Below, in pieces: positions 36,131 through 49,304 of a stretch of 64,000 nt of DNA. This DNA comes from Euptelea pleiosperma. Lineage: Eukaryota > Streptophyta > Magnoliopsida > Ranunculales > Eupteleaceae. The notes under the pieces are model-generated. The model was not told where the DNA came from. It searched no databases and was given only the letters and a program-made list of their open reading frames with translations. Both the position numbers and the translations under genes were made by a program. The stretch is taken from assembly GCA_035048495.1 (NCBI GenBank), contig CM068545.1:45936450-46000449 (forward strand). Reading direction: 5' to 3'. Position 1 is the stretch's first letter. Each line of letters begins with the position of its first letter.

Positions 36131-38901
36131 CTAAGTCAAATTACGAGATCCGGTTGTGCAAATGAAACTAGTTATAAGCTTGGGAATGTAACGCACAAAC
36201 TGAGTCCAATTAGGGTCATTGAAGCACGAATGCGGTAAACCTGTTCCGACAGTCCCGAATCTTGTTCCAACACTTCAAATGTGTTGAAACAATTGTAATA
36301 GAAGATATTGAGTCAAATTACGAAGTCCGATTGCGAAAAAGTAAGTAATTATAGGCTTAGGAATGTAACAAACAAATTGAGTCCAATTAAAGACGTTGAC
36401 GAACGGATGGAGCAAACTTCTTCCGACTGTCCTAAATCTTGTTCCAACACTTCAAATGTGTTGAAATAATAGTAATGGAAGAGTTTGAGTCAAATTATGG
36501 GGTCCGGTTGCGAAAAAGTCACTAGTTATAGGCTTCGGAATGCAACACACAAACTGAGTCCAATTAGCGACATTGACGCACGGATGGAGCAAAATTGTTT
36601 CGACTGTCCCGAATCTTTTTCAAACACTGCAAATGTGTTGAAACATTAGTAATAGAAGAGTTTGAGTCAAATTACGAGGTCCGGTTGCACAAAAGTCACT
36701 AGTTATAGGCTTCGGAATGTAACAAACAAACTGAGTCCAATTAGAGACATTGACGCACGGATGGAGCAAACTTGTTTCGATTGTCCCGAATCTTGTTCCA
36801 AGACTTTAAATGTGTTGAAACAATTGCAATGGAACAGATTGAGTCAAAGTACGAGATCCGGTTGCGAAAAAGTCACTTGTTATAAGCTTAGGAGTGTAAC
36901 GCACAAACTGAGTCCAATTATAGTCATTGACGCACGAACGGAGCAAACTTGTTCCGACTTTCCCGAATCCTGTTCCAAGTCTTCAAATGTGTTAAAACAA
37001 TTGTAATAGAAGATATTGAGTCAAATTACGAGGTCCGGTTGTGAAAAAGTCACTAGTTATAAGCTAAGGAATGTAACGCACAAACTGAGTCCAATTAGAG
37101 TCATTGACGCACGAATGGGGCAAACTTGTTCCGACAGTCCCGAATCTTGTTCAACACTTCAAATGTGTTAAAACAATTGTAATACAAGATATTGAGCCAA
37201 AATACGAAGTCCGGATACGAAAAAGTCAGTAATTATAGGCTTAGGAATGTAACACCCAAACTGAGTCCAATTAGAGACATTGACGAACGAATGGAGCAAA
37301 CTTGTTCCGACTGTCCCGAATCTTTTTTCAACAGTTCAAATGTGTTAAAACAATTGTAATGGAAGATATTGAGTCAAATTACAATGTCCGGTTGTGCAAA
37401 AGTCACTAGTTATAAGCTTGGGAATGTAACGCACAAACTGAGTCCAATTGGAGTCATTTACGCACAAATGGGGCAAACTTGTTCCGACAGTCCCGAATCT
37501 TGTTCAACACTTCAAATGTGTTAAAACAATTGTACTACAAGATATTGAGCCAAAATACGAAGTCCGGATACGAAAAAGTCAGTAATTATAGGCTTAGGAA
37601 TGTAACACCCAAACTGAGTCCAATTAGAGACATTGACGAACGAATGGAGCAAACTTGTTCCGACTGTCCCGAATCTTTTTTCAACAGTTCAAATGTGTTA
37701 AAACAATTGTAATGGAAGATATTGAGTCAAATTACGAGGTCCGTTTGTGCAAAAGTCACTAGTTATAAGCTTGGGAATGTAACGCACAAACTGAGTCCAA
37801 TTGGAGTCATTTACGCACGAATGGGGTAAACTTGTTCCGACAGTCCCGAATCTTGTTCCGACACATCAAATGCGTTAAAACAATTGTAATAGAAGATATT
37901 GAGTCAAATTACGGATTCCGATTGCGAAAAAGTAAGTAATTATAGGCTTAGGAATGTAACACACAAATTGAGTCCAATTAGAGACATTGACGAACGGATG
38001 GAGCAAACTTCTTTCGACTGTCCCAAATCTTGTTAATACACTTCAAATGTGTTGAAACAATAGTAATGGAAGAGTTTGAGTCAAATTACAGGGTCCGGTT
38101 GCGAAAAAGTCACTAGTTATAGGCTTCGGAATGTAACACACAAACTGAGTCCAAATAGAGACATTGACGCACGGATGGAGCAAAATTGTTGCGACTGTCC
38201 CGAATCTTTTTCAAACACTTCAAATGTGTTGAAACAATAGTAATGGAAGAGTTTGAGTCAAATTACGATGTCCGGTTGCACAAAAGTCACTAGTTATAGG
38301 CTTCAGAATGTAACAACCAAGCTGAGTCAAATTAGAGTCATTGACGCACGGATGGAACAAACTTGTTTCAACTATCCCGATTCTTGTTCCAACACTTCAA
38401 ATGTGTTAAAACAATTATAATAGAAGATATTGAGTCAAATTACGAAGTCCGGTTGTGAAAAAGTCAATAACAAACTTGTTCCGATTGTCCCGAATCTTGT
38501 TCCAACACTTCAAATGTGTTGAAACAATTACAATGGAAGAGATTGAGTCAAATTACGAGGTCCGGTTGTGCAAAACTCACTAGTTATAAGCTTTGGAATG
38601 TGACGCACAAACTGAGTCCAATTAGAGTCATTGATGCACGAATGGGACAAACTTGTTCCTGTAGTCCCGAATCTTGTTCTAACACTTCAAATGTGTTAAA
38701 AAAATTCTAATAGAAGATATTGAGTGAAATTACGAAGTCTGGTTGCGAAAAAGTCAGTAATTATAGGATTAGGAATGTAACACCCAATCCGAGTCCAATT
38801 AGAGACATTGACGAACGAATGGAGCAAACTTGTTCCGACTGTCCCGAATCTTTTTTCAACAGTTCAAATGTGTTGAAACAATTGTAATGGAAGATACTAA
38901 G
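36131..38901. repeat. Satellite HOR 11: 16-mer between LTR 3 and LTR 4, 2771 bp
   Basis: By eye indistinguishable from HOR 10, carrying all of its derived variants at +6587. Confidence 0.87.
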
Positions 38902-41900
38902 TGTAATACTCCGAACTTTCGTTCTAGGGTATTATGGTAAATTCACCTAATAATGAAAACCCGAAACTTTTTCAAACTCTTATTATTATTTTTATTGTTT
39001 AATATCATGTATGAGTATGTATGTTTAATTTGGTTTTATTCTGACAACTTTGAAAAACTTGCTATTTTTGAAACTCGCTCTTTAGGGCTAAATTCTTGCT
39101 AAAAATAATGAACCATAACTTGCAGGGGATTTTTTCTTTCCCCAGCTAACATTCCAGAATTTTTATAAAAAAAATTATTTTGTGGGCCCGAGACACAAAA
39201 AAATATTCCTATTTTATCTTTACCAACTTACTTGTGAAATTTGAAACCTTTCTTGAGACATGAAAACCCTAGCGGGAGATTTTGACAAAAATAGTATTTT
39301 TATAATTTTTGAACTTCATACCATTCGCATATTTTTCAAAAATAATATTTAATTATATTTTATTTATTTAATAGGAGCGTGGGACCCGCAAATCACTTTC
39401 GGGTCATTCCAATGTCATTTAACATTTTTTTAGGGTTTTGAACGTTTTTATGATTTGCGTGTGTGACATGTGTCAATACCTTATTATATGGACTTTTAAA
39501 TTATATAATATAGTTTGATTGAATTAATTTATAATTATTTGTCTTATGATTGTTGGGTGGGGCCGTATGGCCAATCTAGAAGCCTTTTGGGCTTAATAAT
39601 ATTCTTAAATGAAGCCTATTGATGTATATGGGCCTTGGGCCCATTCTTAACCCATTAATAGTGTAAAATATAAGTTTTTGAGGGTTGAAAAAGTCATCTC
39701 TTTACTAGTTACGAATTTCAACAAAATAGAAACCCTAATCCTTCCCTAAACCTATTTATTAAAAACCCTAAAGTTTTAGAACCTTTCACAACCCAACTCC
39801 ATTGAAGAATAGAGCTAGCTCCATTAAACCTTCATTCGGGGACCGATCGCACTCGAGCAAGAAGGGAGAATTGACGGGGACTCCGATTTAAAGAACATAC
39901 TCCGAGGAGAGGACGATCCGACGACTTTCAAATTTGAAGAAACTTTTGATTTTCATTAAAGTTCAAGAAACCTTGAGGTAAGTGCGCTTGATCCATCCTA
40001 TATTTGTTTTTCTTCAAGATTTGTTTTTCTTTCATTAGATAATAGTTGATACTCATTATAAATTAATTTTAATAATATTTACTTTATTCTTATTGGGTTG
40101 ATCTTTGTTTTGGGCCACCATGATGGGTTTGGCCATGGTCTATTTTGTACTTATAACGGATGACTATGTTCTTATCATTTTTGTTATACTTTTATGATTT
40201 AAATATTTTTATATTATTTTTTTCTAAATACCTCTTTAAATCTATTTTCCAAAACCGTTTAGTTTGTATTTTTCTGATTTTTATTGATTAAGTTATGATT
40301 TTTCTAAGTTGTATGACTTTACCAAAAACCCAGAATTTTAGATTTTACACCGTCCGATTCACTTGGGATTTTGATCTATATTTTTAACCTAAATATTTTT
40401 CTAATTATTTTTCATGGATACCTCTATCAATCTAGTTTCTAGAACCTTTGAGTTTATATTTTTCTGATTTGTATTGATTAAGTTATGATTTTTCAAACGT
40501 GCTGGAAGTTTTTGTAAAGTACAGAATTTTAGATTTTACACGGTCCACTTTACCTGAGATTTCGATCTATATTTTTAATCTAAATATTTTTCTAATTATT
40601 TTTAACAGATACCTCTATCAATCTAGTTTCTATAACCTTTGAGTTTATATTTTTCTCATTTGTATTGATTAAGTTATGATTTTTCAAACATACTGGACTT
40701 TTCTGTAAAACCCAGAATTTCAAATTTTACATGGTCCATTTTACTTGAGATTTTGATCTATATTTTTAAAATAAATATTTTTCTAATTATTTTTCACAGA
40801 TACCTCTATCAATCTAGTTTCTAGAACCTTTGAGTTTATATTTTTCTGATCTGTATTGATTAAGTTATGATTTTGCAAACATGTTGGACTTTTCTGTAAA
40901 ACCCAAAATTTTAGATTTTACACGGTCTACTTCACTTGGGATTTCCATCTATATTTTTGATCTAAATATTTTTTTATTTATTTTTCATAGATACTTATAT
41001 GAATTTAGTTTTCAAATTAATTGAGTTTGTATTTTTCTAATAATTATTTATTTAGTTATAACTTTTACAATGTGCGGGACTTTTCTGTATCCCAGATTCT
41101 GTCCGGCCCAGTTAATTAAGAGTTTTGACCTATATTTTGAATCTGAATATTTTTTATTTATTTTTTTCTAAAACCTCTGTAAATCTAATTTTTAAATCCA
41201 TTGAGTTTATATTTTTTTAATTTATATTTATTTAGTTATGATTTTTATAATGTAGTACATTTTTTGTAAAAAAACCTATTAATTGTTCGTGGTTCGGTCA
41301 TGATTATTAACTATTTAGGTTTTAACCTTGTTGTTTGACTAAACCCTAGATGGTTTGACCTATACCTGTATGCATGGAGATCCCACCCATGTGTCTTGGA
41401 TCTCTCATAGGGTTCGGCCAAGTGTCTTGGATCCTTCTTTAGGGTTCGACATTGTGTCATGGATCCCTCATAAAGTTCGGCCATGGCGTGTTGGATTCTC
41501 TTGCGATTTTCACTTATATTATTCATCGATGTTGATTGTGATATTTGGTCATGTCTTATTGACTATTATACCTAGATGGTTCGACCTATACTTGTATGCA
41601 TGGGGATCCCACCCATGTGTCTTGGATCCCTCATAGGGTTCGGCCAAGTGTCTTGGATCCCTCTTTAGGGTTCGACCTTGTGTCATGGATCCCTCATAGG
41701 GTTCGGCAATGGTGTGTTGGATTGTCTCGTGATTTCTACTTATATTGTTCATCCGTGTTGATCGCGACCTTCGGTGATTGTTACATGTTATTCATGGTTA
41801 ACCCTAATTCGTTCCCATATTATTACTCTTAATGATCATTGGTTCATTTTATATTTTTATTTAAATGTTAAATACATGTGTGCTTATGTCATGTAACCCT

Positions 41901-42717
41901 AGTACATCTTGTTGTCATACCATGATCATCACGTCATTTCATATAAGGGGTGCATAAGGGAATGGGGTTGAAGTATATTATATACGTTTATATTGGTTTT
42001 ATCAATTAATCAGGGTTCGGTACCCTAGGGTGAAAGGCCCCAGACGTTATTATATCCTGCAGATGGGTCGATGAGGCCGCTCCCAGTGCGGGAAGGAGAT
42101 GGAGACCCTATGTGGTTATGGGTACTAGTTGCATTGGCATCCCTTACTCATCTGCATTCATCCTCATATTCATGCCATCCTTATTATACGATTGAGATGC
42201 ATACCTTGATTAAAAAACTTGTATAGTATGATATCATACCATGCACACTGTTGTATTACTAGGCCTCGGCTCACGGTGCTACACCGATACCATTTTCAGA
42301 TTTTGAGGAGCCGGGTACGTGAGATGATTTTGAGACGAAAGACTCCGGTGCATTCGAGGAGATCGACGATGATTTGGGAGTCGATCCCACACTTTAGAAA
42401 GTTGTATTTGATTATTTTATAACATTATTTATTTATTTTCACGGGCATGTAAACCTTTGATTGAGAGCATGTTCTCACTTCCATCTCTCCACATTTAGTT
42501 GATTGATTAAATTATTTGAATTATATATTATTTGAATTATTTGTTTCCTACATCTAGACTCTTTTTTAATACTTAGTGGGTTTTCGAATGAACCTTAGTA
42601 GTCTAATTGACCTAATTGGACCACTAGGGGACATTCATGGATCACCTCTGGGTTCGGGTACGGGTCGATCCACGGATTTTTGGGTCGTTTCTGGGTATCC
42701 GGATTCGGGGCGTGACA
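38902..42717 (+). mobile_element. Solo LTR, copy 4
   Basis: A further 6587 bp downstream, with CTAAG flanks (38897-38901 and 42718-42722). The private change T at 38910 makes the start TGTAATACTCCG. It disrupts the short inverted repeat AATACCC...GGGTATT found at the left end of the other copies. Confidence 0.9.
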
Positions 42718-45488
42718 CTAAGTCAAATTACGAGATCCGGTTGTGCAAATGAAACTAGTTATAAGCTTGGGAATGTAACGCACAAACTGAGTCCAATTAG
42801 GGTCATTGAAGCACGAATGCGGTAAACCTGTTCCGACAGTCCCGAATCTTGTTCCAACACTTCAAATGTGTTGAAACAATTGTAATAGAAGATATTGAGT
42901 CAAATTACGAAGTCCGATTGCGAAAAAGTAAGTAATTATAGGCTTAGGAATGTAACAAACAAATTGAGTCCAATTAAAGACGTTGACGAACGGATGGAGC
43001 AAACTTCTTCCGACTGTCCTAAATCTTGTTCCAACACTTCAAATGTGTTGAAATAATAGTAATGGAAGAGTTTGAGTCAAATTATGGGGTCCGGTTGCGA
43101 AAAAGTCACTAGTTATAGGCTTCGGAATGCAACACACAAACTGAGTCCAATTAGCGACATTGACGCACGGATGGAGCAAAATTGTTTCGACTGTCCCGAA
43201 TCTTTTTCAAACACTGCAAATGTGTTGAAACATTAGTAATAGAAGAGTTTGAGTCAAATTACGAGGTCCGGTTGCACAAAAGTCACTAGTTATAGGCTTC
43301 GGAATGTAACAAACAAACTGAGTCCAATTAGAGACATTGACGCACGGATGGAGCAAACTTGTTTCGATTGTCCCGAATCTTGTTCCAAGACTTTAAATGT
43401 GTTGAAACAATTGCAATGGAACAGATTGAGTCAAAGTACGAGATCCGGTTGCGAAAAAGTCACTTGTTATAAGCTTAGGAGTGTAACGCACAAACTGAGT
43501 CCAATTATAGTCATTGACGCACGAACGGAGCAAACTTGTTCCGACTTTCCCGAATCCTGTTCCAAGTCTTCAAATGTGTTAAAACAATTGTAATAGAAGA
43601 TATTGAGTCAAATTACGAGGTCCGGTTGTGAAAAAGTCACTAGTTATAAGCTAAGGAATGTAACGCACAAACTGAGTCCAATTAGAGTCATTGACGCACG
43701 AATGGGGCAAACTTGTTCCGACAGTCCCGAATCTTGTTCAACACTTCAAATGTGTTAAAACAATTGTAATACAAGATATTGAGCCAAAATACGAAGTCCG
43801 GATACGAAAAAGTCAGTAATTATAGGCTTAGGAATGTAACACCCAAACTGAGTCCAATTAGAGACATTGACGAACGAATGGAGCAAACTTGTTCCGACTG
43901 TCCCGAATCTTTTTTCAACAGTTCAAATGTGTTAAAACAATTGTAATGGAAGATATTGAGTCAAATTACAATGTCCGGTTGTGCAAAAGTCACTAGTTAT
44001 AAGCTTGGGAATGTAACGCACAAACTGAGTCCAATTGGAGTCATTTACGCACAAATGGGGCAAACTTGTTCCGACAGTCCCGAATCTTGTTCAACACTTC
44101 AAATGTGTTAAAACAATTGTACTACAAGATATTGAGCCAAAATACGAAGTCCGGATACGAAAAAGTCAGTAATTATAGGCTTAGGAATGTAACACCCAAA
44201 CTGAGTCCAATTAGAGACATTGACGAACGAATGGAGCAAACTTGTTCCGACTGTCCCGAATCTTTTTTCAACAGTTCAAATGTGTTAAAACAATTGTAAT
44301 GGAAGATATTGAGTCAAATTACGAGGTCCGTTTGTGCAAAAGTCACTAGTTATAAGCTTGGGAATGTAACGCACAAACTGAGTCCAATTGGAGTCATTTA
44401 CGCACGAATGGGGTAAACTTGTTCCGACAGTCCCGAATCTTGTTCCGACACATCAAATGCGTTAAAACAATTGTAATAGAAGATATTGAGTCAAATTACG
44501 GATTCCGATTGCGAAAAAGTAAGTAATTATAGGCTTAGGAATGTAACACACAAATTGAGTCCAATTAGAGACATTGACGAACGGATGGAGCAAACTTCTT
44601 TCGACTGTCCCAAATCTTGTTAATACACTTCAAATGTGTTGAAACAATAGTAATGGAAGAGTTTGAGTCAAATTACAGGGTCCGGTTGCGAAAAAGTCAC
44701 TAGTTATAGGCTTCGGAATGTAACACACAAACTGAGTCCAAATAGAGACATTGACGCACGGATGGAGCAAAATTGTTGCGACTGTCCCGAATCTTTTTCA
44801 AACACTTCAAATGTGTTGAAACAATAGTAATGGAAGAGTTTGAGTCAAATTACGATGTCCGGTTGCACAAAAGTCACTAGTTATAGGCTTCAGAATGTAA
44901 CAACCAAGCTGAGTCAAATTAGAGTCATTGACGCACGGATGGAACAAACTTGTTTCAACTATCCCGATTCTTGTTCCAACACTTCAAATGTGTTAAAACA
45001 ATTATAATAGAAGATATTGAGTCAAATTACGAAGTCCGGTTGTGAAAAAGTCAATAACAAACTTGTTCCGATTGTCCCGAATCTTGTTCCAACACTTCAA
45101 ATGTGTTGAAACAATTACAATGGAAGAGATTGAGTCAAATTACGAGGTCCGGTTGTGCAAAACTCACTAGTTATAAGCTTTGGAATGTGACGCACAAACT
45201 GAGTCCAATTAGAGTCATTGATGCACGAATGGGACAAACTTGTTCCTGTAGTCCCGAATCTTGTTCTAACACTTCAAATGTGTTAAAAAAATTCTAATAG
45301 AAGATATTGAGTGAAATTACGAAGTCTGGTTGCGAAAAAGTCAGTAATTATAGGATTAGGAATGTAACACCCAATCCGAGTCCAATTAGAGACATTGACG
45401 AACGAATGGAGCAAACTTGTTCCGACTGTCCCGAATCTTTTTTCAACAGTTCAAATGTGTTGAAACAATTGTAATGGAAGATACTAAG
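42718..45488. repeat. Satellite HOR 12: 16-mer between LTR 4 and LTR 5, 2771 bp
   Basis: By eye indistinguishable from HORs 10 and 11, carrying the same derived variants. Confidence 0.87.
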
Positions 45489-48400
45489 TGTAATACCCCG
45501 AACTTTCGTTCTAGGGTATTATGGTAAATTCACCTAATAATGAAAACCCGAAACTTTTTCAAACTCTTATTATTATTTTTATTGTTTAATATCATGTATG
45601 AGTATGTATGTTTAATTTGGTTTTATTCTGACAACTTTGAAAAACTTGCTATTTTTGAAACTCGCTCTTTAGGGCTAAATTCTTGCTAAAAATAATGAAC
45701 CATAACTTGCAGGGGATTTTTTCTTTCCCCAGCTAACATTCCAGAATTTTTATAAAAAAAATTATTTTGTGGGCCCGAGACACAAAAAAATATTCCTATT
45801 TTATCTTTACCAACTTACTTGTGAAATTTGAAACCTTTCTTGAGACATGAAAACCCTAGCGGGAGATTTTGACAAAAATAGTATTTTTATAATTTTTGAA
45901 CTTCATACCATTCGCATATTTTTCAAAAATAATATTTAATTATATTTTATTTATTTAATAGGAGCGTGGGACCCGCAAATCACTTTCGGGTCATTCCAAT
46001 GTCATTTAACATTTTTTTAGGGTTTTGAACGTTTTTATGATTTGCGTGTGTGACATGTGTCAATACCTTATTATATGGACTTTTAAATTATATAATATAG
46101 TTTGATTGAATTAATTTATAATTATTTGTCTTATGATTGTTGGGTGGGGCCGTATGGCCAATCTAGAAGCCTTTTGGGCTTAATAATATTCTTAAATGAA
46201 GCCTATTGATGTATATGGGCCTTGGGCCCATTCTTAACCCATTAATAGTGTAAAATATAAGTTTTTGAGGGTTGAAAAAGTCATCTCTTTACTAGTTACG
46301 AATTTCAACAAAATAGAAACCCTAATCCTTCCCTAAACCTATTTATTAAAAACCCTAAAGTTTTAGAACCTTTCACAACCCAACTCCATTGAAGAATAGA
46401 GCTAGCTCCATTAAACCTTCATTCGGGGACCGATCGCACTCGAGCAAGAAGGGAGAATTGACGGGGACTCCGATTTAAAGAACATACTCCGAGGAGAGGA
46501 CGATCCGACGACTTTCAAATTTGAAGAAACTTTTGATTTTCATTAAAGTTCAAGAAACCTTGAGGTAAGTGCGCTTGATCCATCCTATATTTGTTTTTCT
46601 TCAAGATTTGTTTTTCTTTCATTAGATAATAGTTGATACTCATTATAAATTAATTTTAATAATATTTACTTTATTCTTATTGGGTTGATCTTTGTTTTGG
46701 GCCACCATGATGGGTTTGGCCATGGTCTATTTTGTACTTATAACGGATGACTATGTTCTTATCATTTTTGTTATACTTTTATGATTTAAATATTTTTATA
46801 TTATTTTTTTCTAAATACCTCTTTAAATCTATTTTCCAAAACCGTTTAGTTTGTATTTTTCTGATTTTTATTGATTAAGTTATGATTTTTCTAAGTTGTA
46901 TGACTTTACCAAAAACCCAGAATTTTAGATTTTACACCGTCCGATTCACTTGGGATTTTGATCTATATTTTTAACCTAAATATTTTTCTAATTATTTTTC
47001 ATGGATACCTCTATCAATCTAGTTTCTAGAACCTTTGAGTTTATATTTTTCTGATTTGTATTGATTAAGTTATGATTTTTCAAACGTGCTGGAAGTTTTT
47101 GTAAAGTACAGAATTTTAGATTTTACACGGTCCACTTTACCTGAGATTTCGATCTATATTTTTAATCTAAATATTTTTCTAATTATTTTTAACAGATACC
47201 TCTATCAATCTAGTTTCTATAACCTTTGAGTTTATATTTTTCTCATTTGTATTGATTAAGTTATGATTTTTCAAACATACTAGACTTTTCTGTAAAACCC
47301 AGAATTTCAAATTTTACATGGTCCATTTTACTTGAGATTTTGATCTATATTTTTAAAATAAATATTTTTCTAATTATTTTTCACAGATACCTCTATCAAT
47401 CTAGTTTCTAGAACCTTTGAGTTTATATTTTTCTGATCTGTATTGATTAAGTTATGATTTTGCAAACATGTTGGACTTTTCTGTAAAACCCAAAATTTTA
47501 GATTTTACACGGTCTACTTCACTTGGGATTTCCATCTATATTTTTGATCTAAATATTTTTTTATTTATTTTTCATAGATACTTATATGAATTTAGTTTTC
47601 AAATTAATTGAGTTTGTATTTTTCTAATAATTATTTATTTAGTTATAACTTTTACAATGTGCGGGACTTTTCTGTATCCCAGATTCTGTCCGGCCCAGTT
47701 AATTAAGAGTTTTGACCTATATTTTGAATCTGAATATTTTTTATTTATTTTTTTCTAAAACCTCTGTAAATCTAATTTTTAAATCCATTGAGTTTATATT
47801 TTTTTAATTCATATTTATTTAGTTATGATTTTTATAATGTAGTACATTTTTTGTAAAAAAACCTATTAATTGTTCGTGGTTCGGTCATGATTATTAACTA
47901 TTTAGGTTTTAACCTTGTTGTTTGACTAAACCCTAGATGGTTTGACCTATACCTGTATGCATGGAGATCCCACCCATGTGTCTTGGATCTCTCATAGGGT
48001 TCGGCCAAGTGTCTTGGATCCTTCTTTAGGGTTCGACATTGTGTCATGGATCCCTCATAAAGTTCGGCCATGGCGTGTTGGATTCTCTTGCGATTTTCAC
48101 TTATATTATTCATCGATGTTGATTGTGATATTTGGTCATGTCTTATTGACTATTATACCTAGATGGTTCGACCTATACTTGTATGCATGGGGATCCCACC
48201 CATGTGTCTTGGATCCCTCATAGGGTTCGGCCAAGTGTCTTGGATCCCTCTTTAGGGTTCGACCTTGTGTCATGGATCCCTCATAGGGTTCGGCAATGGT
48301 GTGTTGGATTGTCTCGTGATTTCTACTTATATTGTTCATCCGTGTTGATCGCGACCTTCGGTGATTGTTACATGTTATTCATGGTTAACCCTAATTCGTT

Positions 48401-49304
48401 CCCATATTATTACTCTTAATGATCATTGGTTCATTTTATATTTTTATTTAAATGTTAAATACATGTGTGCTTATGTCATGTAACCCTAGTACATCTTGTT
48501 GTCATACCATGATCATCACGTCATTTCATATAAGGGGTGCATAAGGGAATGGGGTTGAAGTATATTATATACGTTTATATTGGTTTTATCAATTAATCAG
48601 GGTTCGGTACCCTAGGGTGAAAGGCCCCAGACGTTATTATATCCTGCAGATGGGTCGATGAGGCCGCTCCCAGTGCGGGAAGGAGATGGAGACCCTATGT
48701 GGTTATGGGTACTAGTTGCATTGGCATCCCTTACTCATCTGCATTCATCCTCATATTCATGCCATCCTTATTATACGATTGAGATGCATACCTTGATTAA
48801 AAAACTTGTATAGTATGATATCATACCATGCACACTGTTGTATTACTAGGCCTCGGCTCACGGTGCTACACCGATACCATTTTCAGATTTTGAGGAGCCG
48901 GGTACGTGAGATGATTTTGAGACGAAAGACTCCGGTGCATTCGAGGAGATCGACGATGATTTGGGAGTCGATCCCACACTTTAGAAAGTTGTATTTGATT
49001 ATTTTATAACATTATTTATTTATTTTCACGGGCATGTAAACCTTTGATTGAGAGCATGTTCTCACTTCCATCTCTCCACATTTAGTTGATTGATTAAATT
49101 ATTTGAATTATATATTATTTGAATTATTTGTTTCCTACATCTAGACTCTTTTTTAATACTTAGTGGGTTTTCGAATGAACCTTAGTAGTCTAATTGACCT
49201 AATTGGACCACTAGGGGACATTCATGGATCACCTCTGGGTTCGGGTACGGGTCGATCCACGGATTTTTGGGTCGTTTCTGGGTATCCGGATTCGGGGCGT
49301 GACA
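45489..49304 (+). mobile_element. Solo LTR, copy 5
   Basis: A further 6587 bp downstream, with CTAAG flanks (45484-45488 and 49305-49309). The private change A at 47282 gives ACTAGAC instead of ACTGGAC. It keeps TTAATTCATATTT near 47806, as in copy 1, where copies 2-4 have TTAATTTATATTT. It otherwise shares the copy 2-5 variants. Confidence 0.9.

Noticed and set aside
19141..49304. Five independent LTR insertions
   Set aside because: Same insertion base, same CTAAG duplication, same length, exact 6587-bp spacing and linked satellite variants make independent events implausible.
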